Source: an uncultured Clostridia bacterium (GTDB taxonomy: Bacteria; Bacillota; Clostridia; Oscillospirales; Oscillospiraceae). Taken from it: a stretch of 36,171 nt of DNA. Shown here piece by piece: positions 24,218-32,345 of this stretch (its first letter is position 1; each line of letters starts with the position of its first letter). Under the pieces are notes generated by a model. That model was not told the origin of the DNA. It was given only the letters and a program-made list of their open reading frames with translations, and did not search any database. A program made the translations under genes and the position numbers. The stretch lies in the NCBI GenBank assembly GCA_937915065.1, contig CALDMR010000123.1:1-36171 (forward strand), read 5' to 3'.

Positions 24218-24922
24218 ATGCCTTATTGTGTGAATTGCGGCGTGGAATTGGACAGCGGCGTCAAGCGCTGCCCGCTGTGCAATACCCCTGTTTATCATCC
24301 GGATGCGCTGCGGGCTGCCGACGAGCCCTCTTTTTTCGCGGAAAAAAAGGAGGACATTGCGCCGGTGTCCCAGTGGGAATTGGCATTGCTGCTCAGCGCT
24401 ATGCTGCTTTCTGTGGCGGTGTGCTGCGGCATATTAAACTTTTTCCTGCGCACCAGCCACATCTGGTCGCTGTATATCGTTGGTGCGGCGGCCATGCTGT
24501 GGATCTGGTTTGTGCTGCCGTTGGTGGCCAGGCGGCTTCCACCCTGGGTGGCCCTGCCCATCGATGTGGGCGCCGTGGGCCTGTATGTATTTTTGGCGGC
24601 CATTGATCTGAACGGCATGGTCTGGTTCCGGGGGCTGGTGCTGCCCATTTTGATCAGTGCTGTGGTTATTTTGCTGGTGCTGTGCTTCCTGCTGCGGGAT
24701 CACCGCCATAAAATGCTGACTACGGCGACCTTTATTATTTGCGCTGCGGCGCTGCTGGCCCTGGCGGCGGAGTTTTTTTGCGACCGCTTTTTCATGGGCC
24801 ATTGGCAGCCCGGCTGGTCTCTGGTGGTGCTGACGGTATGCGTGGCCCTGGCGGTGCCGCTGGTGATCGTGCGCCATGTGCCCGCTCTGCGGGAAGAAGC
24901 CCGGCGCAGATTTCATGTGTGA
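24218..24922 (+). CDS. zinc-ribbon membrane protein (DUF6320-like)
   Basis: A 234-residue protein whose N-terminus is a zinc ribbon with Cys4, Cys7, Cys18 and Cys21 (YCVNCG and RCPLCN), followed after a polar linker by about six membrane helices between residues 52 and 216 and a basic tail. The design agrees with what I recall of DUF6320 proteins, which often accompany condensation-type acyltransferases in Clostridia; that association was not checked. It probably shares a transcript with the acyltransferase (18-base gap, AAGGGAG before the ATG) and may anchor or regulate it at the membrane. A hairpin follows. Confidence 0.82.
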   Translation: MPYCVNCGVELDSGVKRCPLCNTPVYHPDALRAADEPSFFAEKKEDIAPVSQWELALLLSAMLLSVAVCCGILNFFLRTSHIWSLYIVGAAAMLWIWFVLPLVARRLPPWVALPIDVGAVGLYVFLAAIDLNGMVWFRGLVLPILISAVVILLVLCFLLRDHRHKMLTTATFIICAAALLALAAEFFCDRFFMGHWQPGWSLVVLTVCVALAVPLVIVRHVPALREEARRRFHV

Positions 24923-24933
24923 ATGATTGAAAA

Positions 24934-24966
24934 CAGACGGCGCGTCCCATCGGGACGCGCCGTCTG
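24934..24966. terminator. strong hairpin between convergent genes
   Basis: A 15-pair GC-rich stem (24934-24948 with 24952-24966) around ATC, with AAAA on the left and only CTTATGTTT on the right. It should terminate the minus-strand AIM24 transcript better than the plus-strand one. Confidence 0.75.
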
Positions 24967-25003
24967 CTTATGTTTGGTACAATATATCTTTGCGCAAGCC
25001 GGA

Positions 25004-25777
25004 TCAAATATCGGGCATTTTTGCGGTGGGCATCATCAGCACCTTGCCGGTGCCGCGATAAACGTTGACGAGGCCCTCGCCGGAGGCGGCGGAGCCCAGC
25101 AGGCTCTTGCCGGAGCGCTCCACGGTGAAGTCCAGGGCCTTGCTCCAGGCGATCACATAATTTCCGTCCACTTTCAGCACATCGTTCTGCAGGGTGATCT
25201 CGATGAGCTCTTCCTTGGGGCACTCGGATTCGATGCAGAATACGCCGCTGCCGTTCAAGCTCAGGTTGAACAGCCCCTCGCCGCCGGCCACGGCGGAAGA
25301 CAGGGAGGAGCGCATCACGGTTTTGGACTGCAGGGTGGACTCGCAGGCCAGGAACAGCCCGTCGTCCAGCACAACGCTGTTGCCCCAGTCAGCGGCGTCC
25401 ATCAGAATGAGGTGTTTATAAGTAGGCTCCAGTACCAGCATGCCGTCGCCCGTGTATTCCGGCTTGATGGCGGAGTCGCCGTTGGCTTTGCCGCGGACGG
25501 CCTTGCCCAGCAGATCGCCCACGCCCTTCACACCGGAGGTGGCGTTTACATTACCCAGCATCCACTGCATAGCGCCGGCCTGGATGGTGACCTGGGCCCT
25601 GTCCAGATGGCAGACCAGCTGCCGCTTTTTTACGTTCATTTGAGCGCTGTAATAAGCGGTGATAGCCGAGTGGGGCGACACGCTCAAATCGCGCTGATAC
25701 TCGATTACCTGAAATGCGCCCAGTTCAGAGAGCACCTTAACGTCATCGTTGTCAGTGAAGTTGGAAATTTGGTACAT
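25004..25777 (-). CDS. AIM24 family protein
   Basis: A 257-residue protein of the AIM24/TIGR00266 family, built of beta-strand repeats like tryptophan-RNA-binding attenuation protein folds. Family features are repeated hydrophobic-glycine strands, GEGLFNLSLNGSGVFCIE in the middle and GEGLVNVYRGTGKV near the C-terminus. There is no signal peptide or membrane helix. The function of bacterial members is unknown; the yeast namesake acts in the mitochondrial inner membrane. ATG 25777 follows GGAGG by six bases; a 29-codon upward extension has no site and runs into the promoter. It has its own promoter, although the acetyltransferase upstream lies on the same strand. Confidence 0.9.
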   Translation of the reverse strand: MYQISNFTDNDDVKVLSELGAFQVIEYQRDLSVSPHSAITAYYSAQMNVKKRQLVCHLDRAQVTIQAGAMQWMLGNVNATSGVKGVGDLLGKAVRGKANGDSAIKPEYTGDGMLVLEPTYKHLILMDAADWGNSVVLDDGLFLACESTLQSKTVMRSSLSSAVAGGEGLFNLSLNGSGVFCIESECPKEELIEITLQNDVLKVDGNYVIAWSKALDFTVERSGKSLLGSAASGEGLVNVYRGTGKVLMMPTAKMPDI

Positions 25778-25814
25778 AAGCAGCCTCCGTTCAATTTGAC
25801 ATTTAGTTGAAATT

Positions 25815-25864
25815 GTACAAAACTGTACTGTGGCGATTATAGCACGGCGCTGCCGGGTTGGCAA
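25815..25864 (-). promoter_or_regulatory. promoter of the AIM24 gene with inverted repeat downstream
   Basis: Minus strand: -35 TTGCCA (complement of 25859-25864), 17 bases, perfect -10 TATAAT (complement of 25836-25841). GTACA-N4-TGTAC at 25815-25828 lies over the expected transcription start and could be an operator. Confidence 0.7.
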
Positions 25865-25892
25865 GTATAAATTGCATGCGGGGGAGCCGTGT

Positions 25893-26465
25893 TTAGGGCA
25901 GTTCTTCCGGCGTCAGGGGCCGGATCACGCGGCAGGGGTTTCCGGCGGCCAAAACGCCGTCGGGAATATCCTTGACCACCACGCTGCCTGCGCCGATCAC
26001 GGTGTTGCTGCCGATGGTGACCCCGGGCAGAATCCGCACGCCGCCGCCGATCCAAACGTTGTCGCCGATGGAAACCGGTTTGGCATATTCCAGCCCCTCG
26101 TTGCGCTGGGCCACATTGATGGGATGGCCGGCGGCATAGATCCCGCAGTCCGGCGCAATGAATACATGGTTTCCGATGGTGATGGGGGCGTCGTCCAGAA
26201 TGACCAGGTTGTAGTTGGAATAAAAATCTTCGCCGAGGGTGATGTTGTAGCCGTAGTCGCAGTGAAAGGGCTGCTCGATGCAGAAGCGCTCGCCGGTGCT
26301 GCCCAGGATCTTCCGCAGGGCGGCTTTGCGCTGCTCTGCGGCGTCCACGGGCAGGGCGTTGTAAGCCTGGCATTTTTTCTGGCACTCTGTGCGTTCCCGA
26401 ATCAGCTGTGGGTCAAAATTGTTGTTATAAAGCAGCCCGGCGCGGGCTTTTTCTTTTTCTGTCAT
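25893..26465 (-). CDS. sugar O-acetyltransferase, left-handed beta-helix (Maa/LacA type)
   Basis: A 190-residue acetyl-CoA-dependent acetyltransferase that acetylates maltose, galactosides or related sugars. The first 60 residues are the Mac domain (MTEKEKARAGLLYNNN), then hexapeptide repeats form a beta-helix from about 70 to 180 (ITIGNHVFIAPD, VSIGDNVWIGGG, VTIGSNTVIGAGSVVVKD). His114 in AAGHPI is the catalytic base. The C-terminus GNPCRVIRPL is typical. It would work as a cytosolic trimer. AAGGAG lies nine bases before the ATG. The exact sugar cannot be told. Confidence 0.93.
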   Translation of the reverse strand: MTEKEKARAGLLYNNNFDPQLIRERTECQKKCQAYNALPVDAAEQRKAALRKILGSTGERFCIEQPFHCDYGYNITLGEDFYSNYNLVILDDAPITIGNHVFIAPDCGIYAAGHPINVAQRNEGLEYAKPVSIGDNVWIGGGVRILPGVTIGSNTVIGAGSVVVKDIPDGVLAAGNPCRVIRPLTPEELP

Positions 26466-26501
26466 GGCAGGGGGCTCCTTTCGGGGTTATGGTGGCTCCA
26501 T

Positions 26502-26529
26502 CATATAACCGCCGGCCCTGCTTTGTCAA
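26502..26529 (-). promoter_or_regulatory. promoter of the acetyltransferase gene
   Basis: Minus strand: perfect -35 TTGACA (complement of 26524-26529), 16 bases, -10 TATATG (complement of 26502-26507). Confidence 0.6.
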
Positions 26530-26565
26530 TGCAGACGGAGAACGCTTCCTTTTTGATGCGCTTTC

Positions 26566-26574
26566 TGGTACAAT
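26566..26574 (+). promoter_or_regulatory. extended -10 of the tex gene
   Basis: TGG-TACAAT, with the hexamer at 26569-26574 and no convincing -35. The same TGGTACAATAGG string stands before the dus gene at 20764-20775. Confidence 0.55.
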
Positions 26575-26603
26575 AGGATCACTTTGAACCGAAGGAGTAC
26601 AGT

Positions 26604-28754
26604 ATGGAACTAACGCAAATTCTGGCTGAAGAGCTGAACCAGCCTTTACAGTATGTGGAAAATGTGGTGCGGCTCATTGATGAGGGCAACACCATTCCTT
26701 TTATTGCCCGCTACCGCAAGGAATTGCACGGAGCGATGGACGATACGACCCTGCGCGCCCTGGAGGATCGGCTGAACTATCTGCGGGGCCTGGCAAAGCG
26801 CCGCGAAGAGGTGAAAAACGCCATCGAAAATCAGGGGAAACTGACGGAAGAATTGTCCGCCGCCATTGACGGGGCAAAAACCCTGGCCGAGGTGGAGGAT
26901 CTGTACCGCCCCTATAAACAGAAGCGCCGCACCCGCGCCACCATGGCCCGGGAAAAGGGGCTGGAGCCCCTGGCGGCGTTGCTGCTGGCCCAGGAGAAGG
27001 ACTGCCCTCCGCCGGAAACGGCGGCTGCGGCCTTCGTGAATGAAGAAAAGGGCGTGGAAACGGTGGAAGATGCCCTGCAGGGCGCTAATGATATCATTGC
27101 CGAGCAGATCGCAGACGATGCGGCCATCCGCAAAACGCTGCGGGAGCTGATCTGGAAACGGGGCGAGCTGGTGTCGAAAGCCACCGGCGAGGAAGATTCC
27201 GTCTATCGCCTGTATTATGAGTTCTCCCAGCCCATTTCCCGGATGCAGGGCCACCAGGTGCTGGCGATCAACCGGGGCGAACGGGAGGAAAAACTGAAAG
27301 CGGCGGTGGCGATGAATCGGGAATTGGCGCTGCCTCTGCTGCGGCGGGCGGTGGTGCGCCCCGGCTCTGCGGCCATGGAATTTGTCAAAGCCGCGGCGGA
27401 GGACGCCTATGACCGGCTGCTGTATCCTTCGCTGGAGCGGGAAGTGCGCAATCTGCTGACGGAGCAGGCCGGCGAGGGGGCCATTCAGAACTTTGCGCTG
27501 AATCTGCGGCCGCTGCTGATGCAGCCGCCGGTGAAGGGGAAGGTTACCATGGGCCTGGATCCCGGCTACCGCAACGGCTGCAAGGTGGCGGTGGTAGACG
27601 GCACCGGCAAGGTGCTGGATACCACTGTGGTGTATCCGACATACGGCGAACGGCAGAAAAAGGAGGCCATCGAAAAACTTTCCCGCCTGATCGAGAAAGA
27701 CGGGGTGGAGCATCTGGCCATCGGCAACGGCACCGCCAGCCGGGAAACGGAGCAGATGGCTGTGGAGCTGATCCGGCCCTTTGGCGGCAAAGTCAGCTAT
27801 ATGATCGTCAATGAAGCGGGAGCATCGGTTTATTCCGCCTCCGAACTGGCGGCGGAAGAGTTCCCGGAATATGACGTCAATCTGCGCTCGGCTGTGTCCA
27901 TTGCCCGCCGCCTGCAGGATCCGCTGGCGGAGCTGGTGAAGATCGACCCCAAGGCCATCGGTGTGGGGCAGTATCAGCATGACTGTCCCCAGGCCTGCTT
28001 GAACGAAGCGCTGGACGGCGTGGTGGAGGACTGCGTGAATGCGGTGGGAGTAGATCTGAACACTGCCAGTGCGCCCCTGCTGCGGCGGGTGGCGGGACTG
28101 AATGCCACCACAGCAAAAAATATTGTCAAATACCGGGAGGAAAACGGTGCATTCACCGCCCGCAAACAGGGGCTGAAAGTGCCCAAACTGGGCCCCAAAG
28201 CCTATGAGCAGTGCGCGGGCTTCCTGCGGGTCAGCGAAAGCGGGAATGTGCTGGACAATACGGGCGTCCATCCGGAGTCCTACGGCGCGGCGGAAAAGCT
28301 GCTGGAGCTGTGCGGGTATACCATGGCAGACGTTAAAGGGGGCAGCCTGGGGGACTTGGGCCGGAAAGTGGATGCTCTGGGGGTGGAAACTGTGGCGCAG
28401 CAGTGCGGCGTGGGTGTGCCCACGCTGCGGGATATTGTGGCCGAACTGCGCAAGCCCGGCCGCGATCCCCGGGACGAGCTGCCCAAGCCCATCCTGCGCA
28501 CGGACGTTCTGTCGGTGTCCGGTTTGAAACCGGGCATGGAGCTGACGGGCACGGTACGCAATGTGATTGATTTCGGCGCCTTTGTGGATATCGGCGTCCA
28601 TCAGGACGGCCTGGTTCACATCTCCCAGATCTGCGACAAATTCATCCGGCATCCGTCGGAAAAGGTGGCCGTGGGAGATGTGGTCACAGTCTGGGTGCTG
28701 GAAGTGGATGAGAAGAAAAAACGCATTGGCCTGACGATGAAAAAGCCTTCTTAA
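26604..28754 (+). CDS. tex: Tex family RNA-binding transcription accessory protein
   Basis: A 716-residue cytosolic nucleic-acid-binding protein of the Tex/Spt6 family, normal in length. The domains are in family order: an N-terminal helical region (1-300), a YqgF/RuvX-like RNase H fold from about 316 (GLDPGYRNGCKVAVVD), a helix-hairpin-helix near 486-520 (NTASAPLLRRVAGL), and a C-terminal S1 RNA-binding domain at about 640-714 (GTVRNVIDFGAFVDIG). Tex influences transcription and RNA processing and, in some pathogens, toxin expression; its mechanism in Firmicutes is not settled. GAAGGAG precedes the ATG. The metallopeptidase gene follows after 21 bases, probably on the same transcript. Confidence 0.97.
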   Translation: MELTQILAEELNQPLQYVENVVRLIDEGNTIPFIARYRKELHGAMDDTTLRALEDRLNYLRGLAKRREEVKNAIENQGKLTEELSAAIDGAKTLAEVEDLYRPYKQKRRTRATMAREKGLEPLAALLLAQEKDCPPPETAAAAFVNEEKGVETVEDALQGANDIIAEQIADDAAIRKTLRELIWKRGELVSKATGEEDSVYRLYYEFSQPISRMQGHQVLAINRGEREEKLKAAVAMNRELALPLLRRAVVRPGSAAMEFVKAAAEDAYDRLLYPSLEREVRNLLTEQAGEGAIQNFALNLRPLLMQPPVKGKVTMGLDPGYRNGCKVAVVDGTGKVLDTTVVYPTYGERQKKEAIEKLSRLIEKDGVEHLAIGNGTASRETEQMAVELIRPFGGKVSYMIVNEAGASVYSASELAAEEFPEYDVNLRSAVSIARRLQDPLAELVKIDPKAIGVGQYQHDCPQACLNEALDGVVEDCVNAVGVDLNTASAPLLRRVAGLNATTAKNIVKYREENGAFTARKQGLKVPKLGPKAYEQCAGFLRVSESGNVLDNTGVHPESYGAAEKLLELCGYTMADVKGGSLGDLGRKVDALGVETVAQQCGVGVPTLRDIVAELRKPGRDPRDELPKPILRTDVLSVSGLKPGMELTGTVRNVIDFGAFVDIGVHQDGLVHISQICDKFIRHPSEKVAVGDVVTVWVLEVDEKKKRIGLTMKKPS

Positions 28755-28775
28755 AGAACCGGGGAGGGAAGCATT

Positions 28776-29171
28776 GTGATACTGTCCTTTGACGAGGTAG
28801 GAGCGCTTTTGGATGAAATGGCGGAGGAGTTTCCGCCGGTGTTTTACCGGGAGCTGAACGGCGGCATTTCCCTGCTGCCCGAGGCGGTGGAGGATCCGGA
28901 ATTTCCGCCGGGCGAGATCTATATTATGGGCGAATACTGCAATGACCAGATGGGCCTGTATATCAACCTGTACTACGGCTCCTTTGCCGCGCTGGCGGAA
29001 AAGGAAAACTGGGGCCGGGAGGACTGGGAGGATGAGCTGTATACCACGCTGGCCCATGAATTCACCCATCATATTGAAGGCCTGGCCCTGGAGGGCGGCC
29101 TGGACCGGAAGGATGAGGCGGAGCTGGCGGAATTTCGGGCTTACTACAAGGAAAAATATCCGGAACAATGA
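28776..29171 (+). CDS. zincin-like metallopeptidase family protein
   Basis: A 131-residue acidic protein of the small zinicin-like metallopeptidase family (as recalled, PF06262). The zinc-binding motif HEFTHHIEG places His94, Glu95 and His98 at the active site; an acidic residue further on (Glu106 or Asp109) may be the third ligand. There is no export signal. Start is GTG with GGGAGGGA upstream. It follows tex closely and is closed by a clear terminator. No substrate is known for members of this family. Confidence 0.88.
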   Translation: MILSFDEVGALLDEMAEEFPPVFYRELNGGISLLPEAVEDPEFPPGEIYIMGEYCNDQMGLYINLYYGSFAALAEKENWGREDWEDELYTTLAHEFTHHIEGLALEGGLDRKDEAELAEFRAYYKEKYPEQ

Positions 29172-29184
29172 GCCGCTTCAAAAA

Positions 29185-29210
29185 GAGCACTGCTGGGCAG
29201 TGCTCTTTTT
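29185..29210 (+). terminator. intrinsic terminator of tex and the metallopeptidase gene
   Basis: Nine-pair stem GAGCACTGC (29185-29193) with 29197-29205, loop TGG, five Ts at 29206-29210. Confidence 0.92.
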
Positions 29211-29254
29211 ATCTGATATAATATCAAGTTTTTGCGATAAAAAGTAAAATATAG

Positions 29255-29283
29255 TTGACTTATTGGAAACACGGTGGTATGCT
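29255..29283 (+). promoter_or_regulatory. promoter of the XRE regulator gene
   Basis: -35 TTGACT (29255-29260), 17 bases, extended -10 TGG-TATGCT (hexamer 29278-29283). Transcription would start near 29290, only about 12 bases before the ATG, so the leader barely contains the ribosome site. Confidence 0.65.
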
Positions 29284-29301
29284 GAAACCGAGGTGAGGAG
29301 G

Positions 29302-29508
29302 ATGGGAAAGAATTTGAAAATCAAAGCGGCCCGGGCCGAACGGGATCTGACGCAGAAAGAACTGGCCGAGGCCGTGGGCGTGTCGCGCCAGACCATCAAC
29401 GCCATTGAAAAGGGTGAATACAATCCCACCATCAACTTGTGCCGCGCCATTTGCCGCGTGCTGGGAAAAACATTGGACGATCTGTTTTGGGAGGTTGAGG
29501 AAGGATGA
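29302..29508 (+). CDS. XRE-family transcriptional regulator (YozG/PbsX-like)
   Basis: A 68-residue DNA-binding protein that is almost all helix-turn-helix: residues about 3-57, with TQKELAEAVGVSRQTINAIEKG as the core (given in two parts in the family: TQKELAEAVG and VSRQTINAIE). Small regulators of this type usually repress their own operon. The ATG at 29302 follows GAGGTGAGGAGG; an upstream TTG in frame at 29263 lies inside the promoter and is rejected. Its TGA overlaps the next ATG, so it is translationally coupled to the membrane protein. This is a common two-gene pattern in Clostridia. Confidence 0.93.
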   Translation: MGKNLKIKAARAERDLTQKELAEAVGVSRQTINAIEKGEYNPTINLCRAICRVLGKTLDDLFWEVEEG

Positions 29509-29981
29509 AATTATTCGATCACCTGGAGAAAAACCAGCTGGATGAAATGCAGGAGCGCACCATGCTCAGAATCGAGCGCAACGGCTGCTGGCTGGCGTTC
29601 TGGGGGCTGCTGGCCCTGTTCATGATCCAGATGCTGTGCTTTGGCTATGACTGGAAGGTGTTTGGCGGAGAATTTCTGCTGCTGATGGTGATGGCGGCTT
29701 ATCTGACCGTTTCCACCTGCCGGGCAGGGCTGTGGAGCCGGAGAACGCAGCCCTCGGTGAAAACCAATGTGCTGTCCGCTTTGTGCAGCGGCGTGGTGGT
29801 GTTTGCTTTTTTGTGGCTTCTGTTTGCCCTGCGGTACGAACGCCCGCTGACGGGACTGCTCATGGGGGCGGCCGGCGCCGCGGTCAGCTTTGGGCTGACT
29901 TTGCTCCTGCTGCAGATCTCCATGAAAGAATACTGCAAGCGGCGGAAAGAATTGGATGACGGCGACGAGCCGGAAGCATAA
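29505..29981 (+). CDS. membrane protein coupled to the XRE regulator (possibly DUF6773)
   Basis: A 158-residue protein with a polar N-terminus (FDHLEKNQLDEMQER), four membrane helices (about 29-48, 55-71, 86-106, 111-132) and an acidic tail after a basic KRRKE stretch. I recall the DUF6773 family having this shape and this partner, but did not check. The four-base overlap ATGA with the regulator gene shows coupling; it may modulate the regulator or respond to envelope stress. No catalytic motif was found. Confidence 0.75.
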   Translation: MKLFDHLEKNQLDEMQERTMLRIERNGCWLAFWGLLALFMIQMLCFGYDWKVFGGEFLLLMVMAAYLTVSTCRAGLWSRRTQPSVKTNVLSALCSGVVVFAFLWLLFALRYERPLTGLLMGAAGAAVSFGLTLLLLQISMKEYCKRRKELDDGDEPEA

Positions 29982-30011
29982 GGGATTTTGCAACGGCGGA
30001 AAATGTATGGT

Positions 30012-30048
30012 GCACCGCGCGGCCAAGGGCTGCGCGGTGCAAAATTTT
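30012..30048 (+). terminator. hairpin, probable terminator of the regulator operon
   Basis: A 13-pair stem (30012-30024 with 30028-30040), loop AAG, followed by AAAATTTT. The four As before the Ts make it less typical. The rest of 29982-30148 shows no gene and no clear promoter. Confidence 0.6.
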
Positions 30049-30148
30049 ACCATGACCGGATTTTGGATGGTTCTGCATATCCTGGCTGCAGCGGCAAACA
30101 ATAACTACCACAAAGCGCAAAAGATTCAAATTGCGGGAGGTTATTGAA

Positions 30149-31132
30149 GTGAAACAGAACAAACTGCACCCTCGATGGGCAATGCTGCCGGCCCTGGCGC
30201 TGGCATTTTCCCTGGTAGTGCTGCCGGTTCAGGCGGCCCAGGAGGGCGGAGACAGTGCTGATGAACTGGTGGTCATGCCCATTGCAGAAAATCAAAGCTG
30301 CTATACCTATGCGGATGTACAGATGCAGGGGCAGCTTCGGGCGGCGGATCCGGATGGGGGAAAGCTGACCTTCGAGGTGGTGGAGCAGCCGAAAAAGGGA
30401 ACGGTTATGCTGAACCGGGATGATACGGCCCAATTTGTGTATACGCCCAGGGGCGGAAAAACCGGCCAGGATGCCTTTACGTTCTGTGCAAAGGATGAAG
30501 ACGGCAACGTGTCGGATCCGGCCACGGTCAAGATCGAGATCCTGAAAAACAAAAGCGGCGTCCGCTATGCCGATCTGAAAGACCACGCCGCCGAGACCGC
30601 AGCCATCCGTTTGGCGGAAGCGGGGGTGTGCACCGGACGCCGGGTGGGCCAGGAATACTTTTTTGACCCCAATGAGGCCGTCAGCCGCAGCGAATTTTTG
30701 GCTATGGCCATGACGGCCGCGGGGATCGACCCGTCCCGCCAGGTCAGCGTGACGGGGTTCAGTGATGATTCCTCCATTCCCGCGTGGGCCAAGTCTTACG
30801 CCTCAGAAGCCCTGCACCAGGGACTGATCACCGGGAAATTGGATCATGACCGGGTGGTATTTTCCGCCGGAGAGCCGATCACTTACAGCGAGGCGGCGGT
30901 GATCCTGAATCGGGTCATGGCGGTCACGGATGTGGATGCGGAAGCCTTTGCCGGAGAGAATGTGCCCGCCTGGGCGGTGCAGTCCGTGGCGAACCTGTCT
31001 TCTGTGGATCTGCTGGGCAGCGGCACGGACTGCAGCACCCGGCTGAACCGGGCGGCTGCGGCGCAGCTACTTTGCTCGGCCATGGATCTGATGGAAGAAT
31101 CAAAGGGCGGTCTCTTTGGCTGGCTGCAATAA
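30149..31132 (+). CDS. SLH-domain surface protein with cadherin-like domain
   Basis: A 327-residue exported protein. Residues 1-29 are a signal peptide (ALALAFSLVVLPVQA), about 45-133 a cadherin/Ig-like beta domain (DPDGGKLTFEV, KKGTV, TGQDAFTFCAKDEDGN), and three SLH domains follow at about 139-190, 203-255 and 265-315, which should bind secondary wall polymer. No enzymatic domain is present. The start is GTG 30149 with GGGAGG eight bases upstream; an in-frame TTG six codons earlier is less likely because it lies in the ribosome site. The SLH repeats are divergent, with weak TRxE-type motifs (SRSEF, TYSEA, NRAAA). Its role may be structural. Confidence 0.88.
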   Translation: MKQNKLHPRWAMLPALALAFSLVVLPVQAAQEGGDSADELVVMPIAENQSCYTYADVQMQGQLRAADPDGGKLTFEVVEQPKKGTVMLNRDDTAQFVYTPRGGKTGQDAFTFCAKDEDGNVSDPATVKIEILKNKSGVRYADLKDHAAETAAIRLAEAGVCTGRRVGQEYFFDPNEAVSRSEFLAMAMTAAGIDPSRQVSVTGFSDDSSIPAWAKSYASEALHQGLITGKLDHDRVVFSAGEPITYSEAAVILNRVMAVTDVDAEAFAGENVPAWAVQSVANLSSVDLLGSGTDCSTRLNRAAAAQLLCSAMDLMEESKGGLFGWLQ

Positions 31133-31148
31133 AAAATGCAAAAGCACG

Positions 31149-31179
31149 AAAAAGAGGGGGAGAAATTCCCCCTCTTTTT
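31149..31179 (+). terminator. intrinsic terminator of the SLH protein gene
   Basis: Stem GAGGGGGA (31154-31161) with TCCCCCTC (31167-31174), loop GAAAT, flanked by five As and five Ts. Confidence 0.93.
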
Positions 31180-31192
31180 CATATAGATAGAA

Positions 31193-31221
31193 TTGTATCG
31201 CACCATAGATCGTGCTATAAT
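31193..31221 (+). promoter_or_regulatory. promoter of the ddl-murF operon
   Basis: -35 TTGTAT (31193-31198), 17 bases, perfect -10 TATAAT (31216-31221). The leader is about 65 bases. Confidence 0.8.
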
Positions 31222-31291
31222 ATACTCTGTATCCGTATGATTGAAAGCTGCAACGCTTTTTGAATTTTTTGGGCTTTTGGAGGCTGTTTAT

Positions 31292-32344
31292 ATGAAAATA
31301 GCGGTTTTGGCGGGCGGTTTGAGCACCGAACGCAATATTTCTTTCCTTTCCGGCAGCAATGTGTGCAAAGCGCTGCGGGAGCGGGGCCACCGGGCGGCCA
31401 TTGTGGATCTGTATATGGGTTTTGAGCGGGTGGATGCGGTGCCCGAAGAAGCCTTTGACGCGCCGGACGGCTTGCTGGGCACGATCCCGGTGACCCGGGA
31501 GGAGCCGGATCTGGAAGCCATCCGCAAAGGCCGCGCCGATCAGAGTCCCAGCATTTTCGGCCCCGGCGTGCTGGAGTTCTGCCGGGCCGCGGATGTGGTG
31601 TTCCTGGCGCTGCACGGCCAGTGCGGCGAGGACGGCCGCGTGCAGGCGGCCTTTGATCTGCTGGGTATTCCCTACACCGGCGCGGGTTATGTCAGCTCTG
31701 CCATGGCAATGGATAAGGCCATTACCAAGGTGGTGATGGAGTCCGCCGGGATCCTGACGCCGCGCTGGCAGGAGTTTACATATGGGCGGGAAGATATTCC
31801 CGCCGTCTGCGCGCAGGTGACCTGCCCCTGCGTGGTGAAAGTGGTCACCGGCGGCTCTTCCCTGGGCGTGCAGGTGGTGGATGCGCAGGAAGATCTGGCG
31901 GAGGCCCTGGAGCGGTGCCTGGAGTACGGCAGCCATGTGGTGGTCGAAGAAAAGATCACAGGCCGGGAATTGACCTGCGGCGTGCTGGGCGAGCGCTATT
32001 TGCCTGCGGTGGAGATCCTGCCCGACGATGCGGGCTATGATTATAACAATAAGTACAACGGGCAGACAAAGGAACTCTGCCCCGCCCCCATTACAGAGGC
32101 GGAACAGAAACTGCTGGGGGAGACGACCCTCAAGCTGTACCATGCGCTGGGGCTGTCCGTATATTCCCGGGCGGACTTCCTGCTGACGGAGGATGGCCGG
32201 GCCTATTGCCTGGAGATCAACACGCTGCCGGGGATGACGCCCACCAGCTTGATTCCCCAGGAGGCCGCTGCCGTGGGCATTTCTTACGGCGAATTGTGCG
32301 AGGAGATCATTGCATTGTCCCTGCGGGAGAGAGGCGTGAAGTAA
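31292..32344 (+). CDS. ddl: D-alanine--D-alanine ligase
   Basis: A 350-residue ATP-grasp enzyme joining two D-alanines for peptidoglycan. Typical elements are the N-terminal AVLAGGLSTERNIS, the LHGQCGEDG motif, TGGSSLGV in the ATP-binding loop, and EINTLPGMTPTSLIP at the metal-binding site. The family usually has HG(R/P)xGEDG, so the Gln of HGQCGEDG is a variation only. In the TGAGY-SAMAMDK segment the omega-loop residue is the Tyr-type, which favours D-Ala over D-lactate ligation; that reading is inference. GGAGG lies upstream of ATG 31292; a 17-codon extension is rejected. murF follows with one base between stop and start. Confidence 0.96.
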   Translation: MKIAVLAGGLSTERNISFLSGSNVCKALRERGHRAAIVDLYMGFERVDAVPEEAFDAPDGLLGTIPVTREEPDLEAIRKGRADQSPSIFGPGVLEFCRAADVVFLALHGQCGEDGRVQAAFDLLGIPYTGAGYVSSAMAMDKAITKVVMESAGILTPRWQEFTYGREDIPAVCAQVTCPCVVKVVTGGSSLGVQVVDAQEDLAEALERCLEYGSHVVVEEKITGRELTCGVLGERYLPAVEILPDDAGYDYNNKYNGQTKELCPAPITEAEQKLLGETTLKLYHALGLSVYSRADFLLTEDGRAYCLEINTLPGMTPTSLIPQEAAAVGISYGELCEEIIALSLRERGVK

Positions 32345-32345
32345 A

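Noticed and set aside
24975..24983. An extended -10, TGG-TACAAT, like those of dus and tex
   Set aside because: It lies in the 3' region of the AIM24 gene between a terminator hairpin and the stop codon, with no plus-strand gene behind it and no -35.
26646..29168. An 840-codon minus-strand open frame opposite tex
   Set aside because: Its translation is rich in His, Arg and Gln with no domain, has no ribosome site, and tex on the other strand is a clear full-length family member. It is a high-GC antisense shadow.
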